From NCBI RefSeq assembly GCF_900112315.1, contig NZ_FOLL01000008.1:62001-126000 (forward strand): a DNA stretch of 64,000 nucleotides, in the 5' to 3' direction. Both the position numbers and the translations under genes were made by a program. Every line of letters begins with the position of its first letter. Positions within the stretch are counted from its first letter, which is position 1. The stretch comes from Parapedobacter composti. GTDB lineage: Bacteria > Bacteroidota > Bacteroidia > Sphingobacteriales > Sphingobacteriaceae. Below, piece by piece: positions 1 through 8,466 of this stretch. Under the pieces are notes generated by a model. It did not search any database, was not told where the DNA came from, and saw nothing but the letters and a program-made list of their open reading frames with translations.

Positions 1-863
1 TCCGGGTTGAAAGTATTGCGGATAATGATAGGAATCTTCTTCAGGAAAGCAGGAATCATGGTCGGTGGATAAATCACCTTGGCGCCGAAGTACGACAATT
101 CCATGGCTTCTGTATAGGAAAGTACCGGCAACGAAAATGCCTTTTTTACGATACGGGGATCTGCGGTAAGCATACCGTCCACGTCGGTCCATATTTCAAT
201 GGCTTCAGCGTTCAGTGCCGCACCGATAATGGCTGCAGTATAGTCGCTGCCTCCCCTACCCAGTGTGGTCACCCGCCCTTTTTCATTAGAGGCGATAAAA
301 CCGGTAACAAACAGGAGCTTACCCGCGTGGGCGGCTGCGAACGTCCGGATAAGCTGCTCCGAACGCGCCTGGTTTACATGAGCGCTACCGAAATGGCTAT
401 CGGTTTGTATGAGCTGGGTAGCGTCTACGAACAGTGCGTCCGGAAAGTACTGTGCGGCAATCTTGCTGATCAAAAAAGCCGAACACCGCTCGCCATAACT
501 CAGTACCAGGTCTTTGCTTTGTAAGCTCAACTCGCGTAGGTTGTATATTCCCTGTAGCAGATCTTCCAATTCATTGAGGTAGAGTTTGAGCCGTGTAAAT
601 ACCGGATTCTGGTGCTTTACGGCGATGAGCTGCTTTACCACAGCGAAATGCCTGTCTTCCAACTCCTGTAGTCCCGAAGCGAAATTCCGGCCTTCCGCGG
701 CATTTTCCGCCAGTTGGGTGAGCAAATTGGTTACCCCCCCCATAGCAGAAAGGACAACAATGGGTTGATCGCCGGCATGCTGCGATTTCCTAACAATGTC
801 AAGCACCGCCCGGATGCTATCAACGGTACCTACGGATGTACCGCCAAACTTAAGTATCTTCAT
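1..863 (-). CDS. thrA: Aspartokinase I / homoserine dehydrogenase I (ThrA), N-terminal part
   Basis: Partial gene running off the left edge; about 287 residues are visible, reading from ATG at 863. The protein opens with MKILKFGGTSVGTVDS, the phosphate/ATP-binding motif of aspartokinases. It continues through LSYGERCSAFL and GRGGSDYTAAIIGAAL, which are aspartokinase substrate and nucleotide motifs. The style (LQELEDRHF, NELEDLLQGIYNLREL) matches the bifunctional ThrA kinase domain. The homoserine dehydrogenase half would lie outside the window, so the bifunctional call is inferred. The enzyme phosphorylates aspartate, the entry step to threonine, methionine and lysine. A threonine-rich leader and terminator lie directly upstream, which supports ThrA over a lysine-specific isoform. 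Alternative: a monofunctional kinase. Confidence 0.9.
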   Translation of the reverse strand, partial: MKILKFGGTSVGTVDSIRAVLDIVRKSQHAGDQPIVVLSAMGGVTNLLTQLAENAAEGRNFASGLQELEDRHFAVVKQLIAVKHQNPVFTRLKLYLNELEDLLQGIYNLRELSLQSKDLVLSYGERCSAFLISKIAAQYFPDALFVDATQLIQTDSHFGSAHVNQARSEQLIRTFAAAHAGKLLFVTGFIASNEKGRVTTLGRGGSDYTAAIIGAALNAEAIEIWTDVDGMLTADPRIVKKAFSLPVLSYTEAMELSYFGAKVIYPPTMIPAFLKKIPIIIRNTFNP

Positions 864-897
864 TTTATTTATACGGTTTCTATAGCCCCATCAAAGC

Positions 898-930
898 AAA
901 GCGCCTTCCCGTATTCGAGGAAGGCGCTTT
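898..930 (-). terminator. Attenuator terminator hairpin of the thr leader
   Basis: A perfect 12-bp inverted repeat (898-909 with 919-930) with a 9-nt loop lies between the leader peptide stop and the thrA start. On the minus transcript the 3' arm runs into TTTGCTTTG, a poor U-tract. The stretch 917-923, in the 5' arm and loop, can instead pair with 965-971 at the end of the leader coding region (GAGGAAG with CTTCCTC). The two structures are mutually exclusive, as expected of an attenuator. Confidence 0.8.
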
Positions 931-961
931 ATGATTTTTATCGTTTCGATTACAACATAAA

Positions 962-1024
962 TTACTTCCTCCGTGCGTTGCTCCCGGTGGTAGTGGATGT
1001 TGTAATGGTTGTTGTCCTATTCAC
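962..1024 (-). CDS. Threonine-rich leader peptide of the thr operon
   Basis: A 20-codon frame starting with GTG at 1024 encodes M-N-R-TTT-I-TT-S-TTT-G-S-N-A-R-R-K and a TAA stop. Eight of 20 residues are Thr and one is Ile, the composition of thr-operon leader peptides such as E. coli ThrL. The stop lies 31 nt before the terminator hairpin. The final Arg-Lys codons carry the antiterminator arm (965-971), so a ribosome that reaches the stop would mask it. A ribosome stalled on the Thr codons would leave it free. The start codon is inferred, because no Shine-Dalgarno is visible. A weak -7-like box (GAAAGTTA on plus, 1050-1057) could begin the transcript about 20 nt upstream. Confidence 0.8.
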   Translation of the reverse strand: MNRTTTITTSTTTGSNARRK

Positions 1025-1150
1025 AATGTTTAAAATTTCCGCGACAAAGGAAAGTTATTATTTTCAATTTCACAAGAAAAAAGTCATTTTTTTGAGATAA
1101 CCTTATTTTTTAAAAAAAATCAAACAAAATTGACGAATCTCATTTTTTTC

Positions 1151-1181
1151 TTGGATCCCTTACATTTTTACCATAGTTTTG
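1151..1181 (+). promoter_or_regulatory. Bacteroidota housekeeping promoter for the NlpC/P60 gene
   Basis: TTG at 1151-1153 and TAGTTTTG at 1174-1181 match the -33 TTG and -7 TAnnTTTG elements with a 20-nt spacer. The expected start of transcription, near 1185, leaves a 5' UTR of about 70 nt before ATG 1256. Confidence 0.75.
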
Positions 1182-1255
1182 CGGGAAAGCGGGACATCCG
1201 CGTGAAAGATTAAGGCGACCACCAATAGCTAAATGTTTCAAAAAAAGGCACTTCA

Positions 1256-1834
1256 ATGAAGAAAAAAATATCGGTAGCATGTGTGCTACTTGCTTGTCTA
1301 TTTACCGTATCGCAGGCACAGACTACCGCCGAACAATCAACCTCAGCCCCGGCCGACCCTGATAACTTAGCAAAAGAATATTTCTCCCAAATAATGGGTG
1401 TTGCGGCATCTGCCACCACCAATACAAAGCTCTATCAGTTTATTTACGAGTGGATAGGAACGCCCTACCGCCTGGGTGGCCAGACAAAAAAAGGAATAGA
1501 TTGTTCAAAATTCGCTTACGAACTCTATGACAAAGTCTTCAACACGACATTGGGGCATAACAGCCGTAACATTTATACACAAGTAAACCCCATACGGAAG
1601 GAAGATCTCAGGCCCGGTGATTTGGTGTTCTTCAAGATCAGAAGCCGTAACATCACACACGTAGGCGTTTATATCGGTGATGACAAGTTCGCGCATGCCT
1701 CCTCAAGCCGGGGTGTGATGATCAGCAACCTCAACGAAGCATACTGGAAGCGTTATTACTATAACGGTGGCAGGATGCGCATGGCGGAAAACAATATGCC
1801 GGAGGAAAACTCGTTGCAACCGGCAATGAATTAG
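1256..1834 (+). CDS. Secreted NlpC/P60 family peptidoglycan endopeptidase
   Basis: 192 residues. An N-terminal signal peptide (about 1-21, ending SQA-Q) sends it across the inner membrane. The C-terminal half is an NlpC/P60 cysteine peptidase. The catalytic Cys is C83 in GIDCSKFAYEL, the catalytic His is probably H135 in THVGVYIG, and a further conserved His is H147 in FAHASSS. The GDLVFF motif sits between them. Members of this family (Spr/MepS type) cleave peptide stems or cross-links in murein. No SH3 or other wall-binding domain is visible. The gene is monocistronic between its own promoter and a terminator. The exact bond cleaved cannot be told from the sequence. Confidence 0.92.
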   Translation: MKKKISVACVLLACLFTVSQAQTTAEQSTSAPADPDNLAKEYFSQIMGVAASATTNTKLYQFIYEWIGTPYRLGGQTKKGIDCSKFAYELYDKVFNTTLGHNSRNIYTQVNPIRKEDLRPGDLVFFKIRSRNITHVGVYIGDDKFAHASSSRGVMISNLNEAYWKRYYYNGGRMRMAENNMPEENSLQPAMN

Positions 1835-1855
1835 CAAAGCATTTTTCTACAGGGG

Positions 1856-1890
1856 ATCCGGACTACATGGTATACGTATCCGGATTTTTT
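1856..1890 (+). terminator. Rho-independent terminator after the NlpC/P60 gene
   Basis: ATCCGGA (1856-1862) pairs with TCCGGAT (1879-1885) and is followed by a run of T to 1890. It lies 22 nt after the stop codon. Confidence 0.75.
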
Positions 1891-1943
1891 ATTGCCTTGA
1901 ATAAAAGTTTTGCTATTTTTATCCCACATTTATATTAGGTAGC

Positions 1944-2456
1944 ATGGCCGCAAAAAGAGTTTTAGTCCTTGACAAAGAGCAGATACGGAAAAAGTCCACG
2001 CGCATTGCCTATCAACTGCTTGAGGACAACTTCGAAGAGGAATCCTTGGTTTTGGTAGGCATAGCGGAGCGCGGCTATGTATTTGCCCAGCGTCTGAAGG
2101 CTTTACTGGAACGCATTTCGCATTTGCAGGTACAGCTGATTAAGGTGACGATTGACAAAACAAGCAGCACATTGAATGCACATACGGATATCCCTGTAGA
2201 AAGAGCCAAAGACAAGGTGGTTATCTTGGTTGATGATGTCCTGAACAGCGGCCGAACACTTGCCTATGGGATGGGCGTATTTTTCAATGTGCCGCTAAAA
2301 AAGATGCGTACGGTTGTACTGATTGACCGTAGCCACCACCAGTTCCCTATTTTCACCGACTTCTCGGGACTGAAACTATCTACCATCCTAAAAGAACACG
2401 TAACGGTGAATCTCCATGAGCACGACGGTGGCGAGGATGCTGCGTGGCTGACATAG
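1944..2456 (+). CDS. PyrR-like phosphoribosyltransferase
   Basis: 170 residues with the type I phosphoribosyltransferase fold. The PRPP-binding loop is VVILVDDVLNSGRTL (about residues 91-105), preceded by LVGIAERGYVFAQRL. The downstream VLIDRSHHQFPI resembles the VDRGHRELPI stretch of PyrR. In other bacteria PyrR is a uracil phosphoribosyltransferase and RNA-binding attenuator of pyr operons. Whether this Bacteroidota form binds RNA is unknown, and the RNA-contacting basic face cannot be judged here. It lies between the NlpC gene (plus) and a convergent transglycosylase gene, and appears monocistronic. Interestingly, carB, a pyrimidine/arginine gene, is at the other end of the window. Confidence 0.8.
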   Translation: MAAKRVLVLDKEQIRKKSTRIAYQLLEDNFEEESLVLVGIAERGYVFAQRLKALLERISHLQVQLIKVTIDKTSSTLNAHTDIPVERAKDKVVILVDDVLNSGRTLAYGMGVFFNVPLKKMRTVVLIDRSHHQFPIFTDFSGLKLSTILKEHVTVNLHEHDGGEDAAWLT

Positions 2457-2475
2457 TCCTACTCCACGGGAGCCA

Positions 2476-3921
2476 TTAATTCACCCTGATCTTCAATGTC
2501 ATGCCCGGCTTGATTTGATTGCTCTTCAAGCCGTTTGCTGCCTTGATGGCCGATACCGTTGCACCGCGGTAATTTCCCGCGATTCCGGACAACGTATCCC
2601 CTTTTTTTACACGGTAAGTAATGTAGGAACCATCATTGCTGGCGTCATTGCCCGAACGCACTTCTCCGTCGGAAACCCTAAGCCGCTGGCCGGGAACAAT
2701 GATGTTCTTCTCCAGGTTATTCCACACCCGTAAATCCTGCACCGTTACGCCGTACCGTCTGGAAATCTTCTCCAATGTTTCGCCCTTACGCACTTGGTGC
2801 ACTATGGCAAAGCGCCGTGTTTCTTCATTTGTACGGTTTGACGCATTGAGCACTGCGGGCTTCCCTGATGAGGCTTCATTCAGCACAGCATATAATGCTG
2901 AATAAGCTGAAGGTTTCACTTCCGGCAATACCAGCCTTTTTGGAAATTCCGGCGTACCGTTTACTAATCCGCGTTTGTAAGCAGGATTAAGCATCTGGAG
3001 CATGGATTCATCAACAGCCAGCGCCTTGGCGACCCCACTAAAAGGCACATGCCGCTGTACCCATACGGTTTCGGTGTTAATATCCAAATCGGTTTCTTCT
3101 GGCCTTATCCCGTGCTCCTCATGATATTCCATCATGTAGGTCATGGCAATAAATGCCGGCACATAATTGCGTGTTTCACGCGGCAAGTAGCGGCTTATCT
3201 CCCAATAATCGGGCTTTTGCAGACCGGAACGCTCAATAGCACGCAACACATTCCCTTTTCCGCAATTGTAAGAAGCAATGGCCAAATGCCAGTCACCGAA
3301 TTCCCGATAGGCATCCAACAGATAAGCGGCCGCAGCGTAGCTTGCAGCCACCGGATCCTTACGTTCGTCGATATAACTATCCATCGCCAAATCATAGACC
3401 CGCGCTGTAGCATACATAAACTGCCATAGCCCCGTTGCTCCCACCCGTGAAACCGCATGGGGGTCCAACGCAGACTCAACGATTGAGAGGTACTTAATTT
3501 CGTCGGGCAAGCCCATCTCCGCAAATACTCGCTCGTAAATCGGGAAATAATACATGCCCAGCCCCTTCATGCGCGAGAGATGCCGACGATAACGGTCTGT
3601 ACTGTACATGTCTATATACGATTGTACCTCAGCATTATAGGTCAACGGAACCGCTTTCTGCAAATACGCCAAGCGACCTTCCACCGTGGTAGGAACGAAT
3701 CCGGACAGCGACGGTTCGGCAAGCTGCTCCTCTAAGTGGACAAAATTCACGTTGTCTGCAATTTCATCTAGTTGCTTATGGATGTGGTTTGCGATGCGGT
3801 TCCCCATCAGGGTATCGGGGATAACTTCGGAAAGTGAGTCAACGGGGATGGTTTTCGAAAATGCCAGCTGTAAACACAGCATACTACTCACGGCCATCGC
3901 CGAAATTCCTTTTAGTTTCAT
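2476..3921 (-). CDS. MltD-like membrane-bound lytic murein transglycosylase with two LysM domains
   Basis: 481 residues. A signal peptide (about 1-22) is followed by an SLT (lysozyme-like) domain at about 120-300. The catalytic Glu is E149 in the IVESALDPHAVS motif, and VGATGLWQFM and ASYNCGKGNV are the other transglycosylase signatures. Two LysM repeats at the C-terminus (about 370-415 and 433-480; both have GETLEKI/GDTLSGI-type starts) bind glycan strands. No lipobox is present, so it is probably periplasmic or peripherally bound rather than a lipoprotein. It cleaves MurNAc-GlcNAc bonds, leaving 1,6-anhydro ends. The closely following PRT gene is convergent, with 19 nt between stops. Confidence 0.92.
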   Translation of the reverse strand: MKLKGISAMAVSSMLCLQLAFSKTIPVDSLSEVIPDTLMGNRIANHIHKQLDEIADNVNFVHLEEQLAEPSLSGFVPTTVEGRLAYLQKAVPLTYNAEVQSYIDMYSTDRYRRHLSRMKGLGMYYFPIYERVFAEMGLPDEIKYLSIVESALDPHAVSRVGATGLWQFMYATARVYDLAMDSYIDERKDPVAASYAAAAYLLDAYREFGDWHLAIASYNCGKGNVLRAIERSGLQKPDYWEISRYLPRETRNYVPAFIAMTYMMEYHEEHGIRPEETDLDINTETVWVQRHVPFSGVAKALAVDESMLQMLNPAYKRGLVNGTPEFPKRLVLPEVKPSAYSALYAVLNEASSGKPAVLNASNRTNEETRRFAIVHQVRKGETLEKISRRYGVTVQDLRVWNNLEKNIIVPGQRLRVSDGEVRSGNDASNDGSYITYRVKKGDTLSGIAGNYRGATVSAIKAANGLKSNQIKPGMTLKIRVN

Positions 3922-4080
3922 GTTCAGCTAATAGGTGTTCGTGCCATAAAGCCTTCTAAAGGACACATTACAGCCTCTTTCTGCATTAGTTAAATGTCAT
4001 TGGTTAAGCATTCTACGTTGAGAAACGTGCACATATACAATTTTATTGTATGCTCCGGGCAATAAAAGGATATAAGACCC

Positions 4081-4142
4081 AATAAAAAGACAACGAGACC
4101 TCATACCTGCCCTGTGCCGGTACAACGTCTCGCCGATATGTT
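4081..4142 (-). terminator. Terminator downstream of tatA
   Basis: On the minus strand CGAGAC (4142-4137) pairs with GTCTCG (4099-4094), followed by TTGTCTTTTTATT. The loop is long (about 37 nt), so the call is moderate. Confidence 0.5.
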
Positions 4143-4156
4143 TCGTAAGGCTTCTA

Positions 4157-4342
4157 TTACTGCTTATTCTCTTCCAATTCCTCTTTAGGGGTTTCCTTCT
4201 GACCTTCCTTGAACTCGCGGATACCGCGCCCCATGCCACGCATCAGTTCAGGGATTTTACGACCGCCGAACAACAGCAGAAGCGCCAAAACTATCAGAAT
4301 AATCTCTTGTGCCCCGAGAAATAACAACACTGAATCTAACAT
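4157..4342 (-). CDS. tatA: Twin-arginine translocase TatA/TatE family subunit
   Basis: 61 residues, the usual size of Bacteroidota TatA. One N-terminal membrane helix (about 10-25, EIILIVLALLLLFGG) is followed by the FGGRKIPEL hinge and an amphipathic helix (RGMGRGIREFKEG). The tail is charged and short. TatA oligomerises to form the passage for folded Tat substrates. No tatC is near, so the partner genes lie elsewhere. It has its own promoter (4394-4425) and terminator. Confidence 0.92.
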   Translation of the reverse strand: MLDSVLLFLGAQEIILIVLALLLLFGGRKIPELMRGMGRGIREFKEGQKETPKEELEENKQ

Positions 4343-4393
4343 AACCGTTGTATTAAATTATTTTATTCCATCCATTTTACACGGACGATTTTA

Positions 4394-4425
4394 CAAATGT
4401 AGGCATAATATTTTTATTCCTGCAA
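4394..4425 (-). promoter_or_regulatory. Promoter for tatA
   Basis: On the minus strand TTG (4425-4423) is separated by 21 nt from TACATTTG (4401-4394), a perfect -7 box. The transcript would start near 4390, about 48 nt before ATG 4342. Confidence 0.7.
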
Positions 4426-5712
4426 CTATTTCGCAAGCCAAGGCTCCGGATTTATCGGGGCTGCCCCCTCCCAAATTTCAAGATGCACTTCCGATGTACC
4501 GTCGTCCGGATCGACTAACGCGGTCCCCAATGTCTGTCCCGTTTGAACCGTTTGTCCCTTTTTCACCGTTGGGTTACTGATATTGGTATAAACTGAAAAA
4601 TACTTGCCGTGTTGCAAGATTACGTAATAAACCCCGGTCATGTTCCCTACGGAATTTACCGTTCCGTCAAAGATAGCTCGCACCGGCGCGTTATTGGCTG
4701 TGCGGATTTTAATACCGGTATTATTGATGGTGACATTCCGCCCAACGGTTTGCCTTCCGAAGCCTTGGGTAATGAATCCCTGCTGTACCGGCCAAGGCAA
4801 CCGCCCCCTGTTGCCTGCAAAATCCGCGGAAATCCTGGCCGCTTCCGGAGTGGACGCCAGCACTTCCGTATCGCTTTTCCGCACCGCTGGTTTTTCCGCT
4901 TCTACTTCCTTGATAGTCTTTCCCGTTCGTTCGGCTTCCAGGGCAAGCGCAGCTTTGCGGGCTTCCTCTTCCAGCCGTCTTTGTTCAGCAATCTCCCGCT
5001 GAATAGCAGTCCGTATCGCCCTCGCCAAGCGTTCATCTTCCCGCTGCTTTTTCTGCAACTCCTGTTTAAACTGCTTTTCCTGCTGGGTAAGCGCCTGCAG
5101 CACCTTGGAATGCTCGCCCTGCTCCTGGGCAATGACTTTCCGTTCTTCTTGCTGCTCATCCAGCAGTGACGCCTTCTCCTGCTTACTGGCCTCCAGTTGC
5201 GCCACTTTCAGCGCTATCTCCTTCTGCGTATTTTCAATTTCCTCAGCCCGCTTCTTCCGTGATTCGTTGAACTGCTGCAGGTATTTGACCCGCTTGAACG
5301 CCTGATTGAAATCTTTGGAGGCAAAAATAAACATCATCTTATTGTACGCATTCCGGTTGCGGAAGGCGAACATAATCATACTCTCATAATCTTTACGCAG
5401 CTTCGCCAGTTGGTCACGCAGGTTTTGGATGGTTTTATTGTGCGATGCGATTTGATTATTGATCAACCTGATTTCACTATTGATGGTGTTTATTTTCTGT
5501 TCCCGCAAACGCAGCTGAACGTTCAGCGCATTCACCTGCTTAAGCGAGAGGCTCTTATTACTGGATGTAGCTTTGAGGCTCTGGTTCAACTGCTCAATTT
5601 CCCGGTTCAGGCGCTCCCGTTGCTTTTTGAGTTCGGCACTGCTTTGGGCGTGGCAAACGGCCACGGTTAAGAAAAATGCGACTACACTTAAAACTCCTCT
5701 GATAACATCCAT
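4426..5712 (-). CDS. EnvC-like murein hydrolase activator with degenerate M23/LytM domain
   Basis: 428 residues: signal peptide (1-22), then long coiled coils (about 25-250, rich in Glu/Lys/Gln heptads) and a C-terminal LytM/M23 fold (about 300-425). The usual M23 zinc ligands are largely missing. The HxGxD segment reads NNTGIKI, and the HxH pair reads EVH in TSEVHLEIW, so only one ligand appears kept. A coiled coil plus a degenerate LytM domain is the layout of EnvC, which activates cell-separation amidases instead of cutting murein itself. The role is inferred from that parallel. The stop overlaps no neighbour; the tatA promoter lies immediately downstream, with its -33 box abutting the stop. 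Confidence 0.85.
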   Translation of the reverse strand: MDVIRGVLSVVAFFLTVAVCHAQSSAELKKQRERLNREIEQLNQSLKATSSNKSLSLKQVNALNVQLRLREQKINTINSEIRLINNQIASHNKTIQNLRDQLAKLRKDYESMIMFAFRNRNAYNKMMFIFASKDFNQAFKRVKYLQQFNESRKKRAEEIENTQKEIALKVAQLEASKQEKASLLDEQQEERKVIAQEQGEHSKVLQALTQQEKQFKQELQKKQREDERLARAIRTAIQREIAEQRRLEEEARKAALALEAERTGKTIKEVEAEKPAVRKSDTEVLASTPEAARISADFAGNRGRLPWPVQQGFITQGFGRQTVGRNVTINNTGIKIRTANNAPVRAIFDGTVNSVGNMTGVYYVILQHGKYFSVYTNISNPTVKKGQTVQTGQTLGTALVDPDDGTSEVHLEIWEGAAPINPEPWLAK

Positions 5713-5759
5713 CGATTATACTGCTTTGTCGATCGCGCCACTTGTCCGATTATTGATTG

Positions 5760-5793
5760 CGAAAGTAATAAAACTACCTCGATAAATCACAAA
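5760..5793 (-). promoter_or_regulatory. Possible promoter for the EnvC-like gene
   Basis: On the minus strand TTTG (5793-5790) is followed after 22 nt by TACTTTCG (5767-5760), one mismatch from TAnnTTTG. The predicted start is about 45 nt before ATG 5712. It lies between this gene and the upstream DUF4292 gene, so read-through from the latter is also possible. Confidence 0.45.
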
Positions 5794-5803
5794 CCCTTTG
5801 GAA

Positions 5804-6592
5804 TTATTGGACTTCCTTATAGCGAGAGGGAATGTTAAACGGCATTTCCACTGCTTTGTCATACACCACGTTACTGTATTGCATTTCCGATTTCAGGGTG
5901 AGTCCCTTAGCCATAATGGATATTCCGACTTGTTGGGGAAACGGTCTACCATCCCACAATTGATGCCCTGTATAAACCGCTGTTAATTGCTGCCCGCGCC
6001 TTTGTTCATCGAGGGAGATCCGCGAGGCCCGGTAACGGTCGTCTATCGCCACCGAATACTGCAATCCGCCGGACTGCCCGCTCAATATGCTGCCGGTTGC
6101 CGTCTGCACTACCTCAGTATCATTGTTGACTGCCGAAGCAATGACGTTACCCATCAACAAATCCTGCAGACCCGCAAAATCGAGCTCCCTGCTCGTGAAT
6201 TCGTACAGGTAATCGAACGGCTTCCGGATATATTCGGATTGCAACCGATTGATGATCTTCACGCTGTCAGGTGTAATTAACACCCTCCCCGCTTCGATAC
6301 CCATAAAGGCAGTTATGGAAATCCATATCGCTTTATCCCGTTCCATACGCACATTCGCCGTTACATCATAGCTATTTTTATTGATGGCGATACGGCTTTT
6401 CGCCCTTCCGCTGAACGTCGAAAATTGCGAGCGGTTCTCGCCCACGGCCCGGAGGATGTGCATACGCTCGGCGCGTGATACACGCCGTTCTTCCCCCTTA
6501 TCAGTCACCGCCTTTCTTTTGGGGGCGCATGATAAAGCTACAACCGCTACCAAGAAGAAAAGCCAGCCGTTAATCAATATATTGTCTCTCAT
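5804..6592 (-). CDS. DUF4292 family lipoprotein
   Basis: 262 residues from ATG 6592. This start gives a clean lipoprotein signal (MRDNILINGWLFFLVAVVA followed by lipobox LSC). A frame open further upstream would bury the signal peptide, so it was rejected. The body has SGRAKSRI, VRMERDKAIWISI and GIEAGRVLITPDSVKIINR, typical of the Bacteroidota DUF4292 family. That family resembles LolB/LppX lipid-carrier folds. A role in lipoprotein or lipid transport at the outer membrane is therefore possible but unproven. The start overlaps the last 23 nt of the TPR gene upstream, which indicates translational coupling. Confidence 0.85.
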   Translation of the reverse strand: MRDNILINGWLFFLVAVVALSCAPKRKAVTDKGEERRVSRAERMHILRAVGENRSQFSTFSGRAKSRIAINKNSYDVTANVRMERDKAIWISITAFMGIEAGRVLITPDSVKIINRLQSEYIRKPFDYLYEFTSRELDFAGLQDLLMGNVIASAVNNDTEVVQTATGSILSGQSGGLQYSVAIDDRYRASRISLDEQRRGQQLTAVYTGHQLWDGRPFPQQVGISIMAKGLTLKSEMQYSNVVYDKAVEMPFNIPSRYKEVQ

Positions 6593-8315
6593 TGATCTTT
6601 TTTGATAGTTTATCAATATCCTTGCCAACCGATTCCGAAATGGCCTTTGCTTTTTTCCATTGTACAACGGCCGCATCGATACGGCCCAGCTTGGCAAGGA
6701 TATCGCCGTAATGTTCCAGTAACGTTTCTGAAGGCTCTGCCGAATTTTTGACAGCCTTTTTTATCCACAACAATGCTTCGTCATACTTCCCCTGTTGAAA
6801 AAGCACCCAAGCATAAGTGTCTTCATAAGACGCATAATTAGGCAACAGTTCATTTGACAATTTGGTCAGCTTGGCAGCAAGCGGTAATTTCTCCTTTCGC
6901 AGCGCCAGGTAATAAGCGTAGTTGTTAAGGGCATAGGCATTGGTACTGTCAAGAGCAATGGCTTCTTCGAACGCAACGTCCGATTCGGCATACATCTCCA
7001 GAGAATTATAGACATCCCCCAGGTTACTGTACAGTTGGGCAAGCAGCGGCGTATGTTCTTCATTCGCGTTATTCAATGCCGCTTCCAGATATGTCCGGGC
7101 TTCGGGGTAATTCTTATTCCCTAAAAAACCGTGCCCAGTGAAAAACAGTAATAAAGTATGATTTGGGAACAACGCCAGGGCTTCCTTCCCGTGAGACTCC
7201 ACCTCCGAATAGCGGCCCATTTGCAATTCAACCTGCAACAATTGCTGCCAGATACCATCGATATATTTGTTGATATCAAGCGCCTGTAAATAAGCCTCAC
7301 GCGCAGTTTCCAATTCCTGCAATTGCATGTAAACGTCGCCTCTTACGGCATGCGCCTTTTCCGCCCGTGGATATTTTTCTATGAGCAGGTCGGCCAGGTC
7401 CATTAACGACTTGTCGGGTAATGCTTTCCGGCTATCCGACACTGCCGTATAAAGCACCCCCGCTTTAGCATCAATATCCAGAACATCGCTCTGAAATGCC
7501 CGGCTAAGGCATTCAAAGGCTTGCTTTGGTTTTGCTGTGGCCAGATAGGCATCGGATTTACCTAACAAAACGATGGGATCATCGGGGAATAATCTGGATG
7601 CTTCATCCAGCAGGGCCAGTGCCTTTTTGGGCGATCGCGTACTGGTATACAGCTCGGCAAGCAGAATATAAGCATTACTGCCCTCAGGCTTCTTGGATAT
7701 CAGCGTTTCCAGCTCCCGGATAGCAGACTGTGTATCACCCTTGGCCCGATATACCTGCTGTTTGGTCAGGTGATAATCTGCCGTTTCCCCAAACCGCTCG
7801 GCGATGGTGTCCAACACAGCCAATGAAGCCGCATACTGCTTATTCAGGAATAAGGCATATGCTTTATCATTATAGTGGTCCGCCTTGTCGGGCTCCAGCC
7901 GGATGAGCGCATCGAATACCGGTGGCATAGCCTTTAAGTTACCTGTCTTTTTATGAATGTCCAATAGCAATATCCAGTACGCTACATTATCGGGGTTTAT
8001 CCGGGCAGCCCGCTCGGCAGCCCGGCCCGCGGCAAGGTAATCTTCCCCATCAAAATTGATCCGTGCAAGTTCGAAATGGGCGGTGTCATTACCGGGCTGT
8101 AGTTCGACTACCCGTTCGAACGTCTGTTTAGCAGCTGCCAGTTGGCCTACAGATTTCTGCTGGAGCCCTTTGAAATACAAATCTCTGATAGCCAAGCTAT
8201 CCCCTTCATTCGAGGCAGTTGGTTGGACTATCTCCTGCGCCATCAGGGCGCCACCGGCACACCACAGGAAAACACATAAGCAAAACGATCGTAACATCTT
8301 ATAAATTATTGACAT
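6570..8315 (-). CDS. Secreted tetratricopeptide-repeat protein
   Basis: 581 residues. A signal peptide (about 1-26, ending ALMAQ) is followed by an almost continuous array of TPR units across the protein (for example AKQTFERVVELQPGNDTAHFELARI and SDVAFEEAIALDSTNAYALNNYAYYL). The final units, with NNYAYYLALR and ASYEDTYAWVLFQQGKYDEAL, are characteristic of a family found upstream of DUF4292 in many Bacteroidota. The protein probably acts as a periplasmic scaffold. Overlap with the DUF4292 gene suggests a joint function in envelope assembly. No enzymatic motif is visible. Confidence 0.87.
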   Translation of the reverse strand: MSIIYKMLRSFCLCVFLWCAGGALMAQEIVQPTASNEGDSLAIRDLYFKGLQQKSVGQLAAAKQTFERVVELQPGNDTAHFELARINFDGEDYLAAGRAAERAARINPDNVAYWILLLDIHKKTGNLKAMPPVFDALIRLEPDKADHYNDKAYALFLNKQYAASLAVLDTIAERFGETADYHLTKQQVYRAKGDTQSAIRELETLISKKPEGSNAYILLAELYTSTRSPKKALALLDEASRLFPDDPIVLLGKSDAYLATAKPKQAFECLSRAFQSDVLDIDAKAGVLYTAVSDSRKALPDKSLMDLADLLIEKYPRAEKAHAVRGDVYMQLQELETAREAYLQALDINKYIDGIWQQLLQVELQMGRYSEVESHGKEALALFPNHTLLLFFTGHGFLGNKNYPEARTYLEAALNNANEEHTPLLAQLYSNLGDVYNSLEMYAESDVAFEEAIALDSTNAYALNNYAYYLALRKEKLPLAAKLTKLSNELLPNYASYEDTYAWVLFQQGKYDEALLWIKKAVKNSAEPSETLLEHYGDILAKLGRIDAAVVQWKKAKAISESVGKDIDKLSKKINERQYID

Positions 8316-8378
8316 GTAAATAATGGATAGAAAGTGACCTAAAAAATGACGTTAAAAATTTTCTGTGCTGTCGCGGTT

Positions 8379-8409
8379 TTGAAAAATCAATTTATTTGTC
8401 GTACCTTTG
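8379..8409 (+). promoter_or_regulatory. Promoter of the rplM-rpsI-rpsB operon
   Basis: TTG at 8379-8381 and TACCTTTG at 8402-8409 match both consensus elements with a 20-nt spacer. An in-frame ATG at 8407 overlaps the -7 box and therefore cannot be in the mRNA. This decides for the GTG start of rplM at 8467. The 5' UTR would be about 55 nt. Confidence 0.85.
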
Positions 8410-8466
8410 CAGTCCCTAAAAATCAAGGGGATAAATATATTTATTAATTATTTCAAAACAAAGCAA

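Noticed and set aside
8407..8466. An N-terminal extension of L13 starting at ATG 8407
   Set aside because: The ATG overlaps the -7 promoter box, and the extra 20 residues do not belong to L13. GTG 8467 fits.
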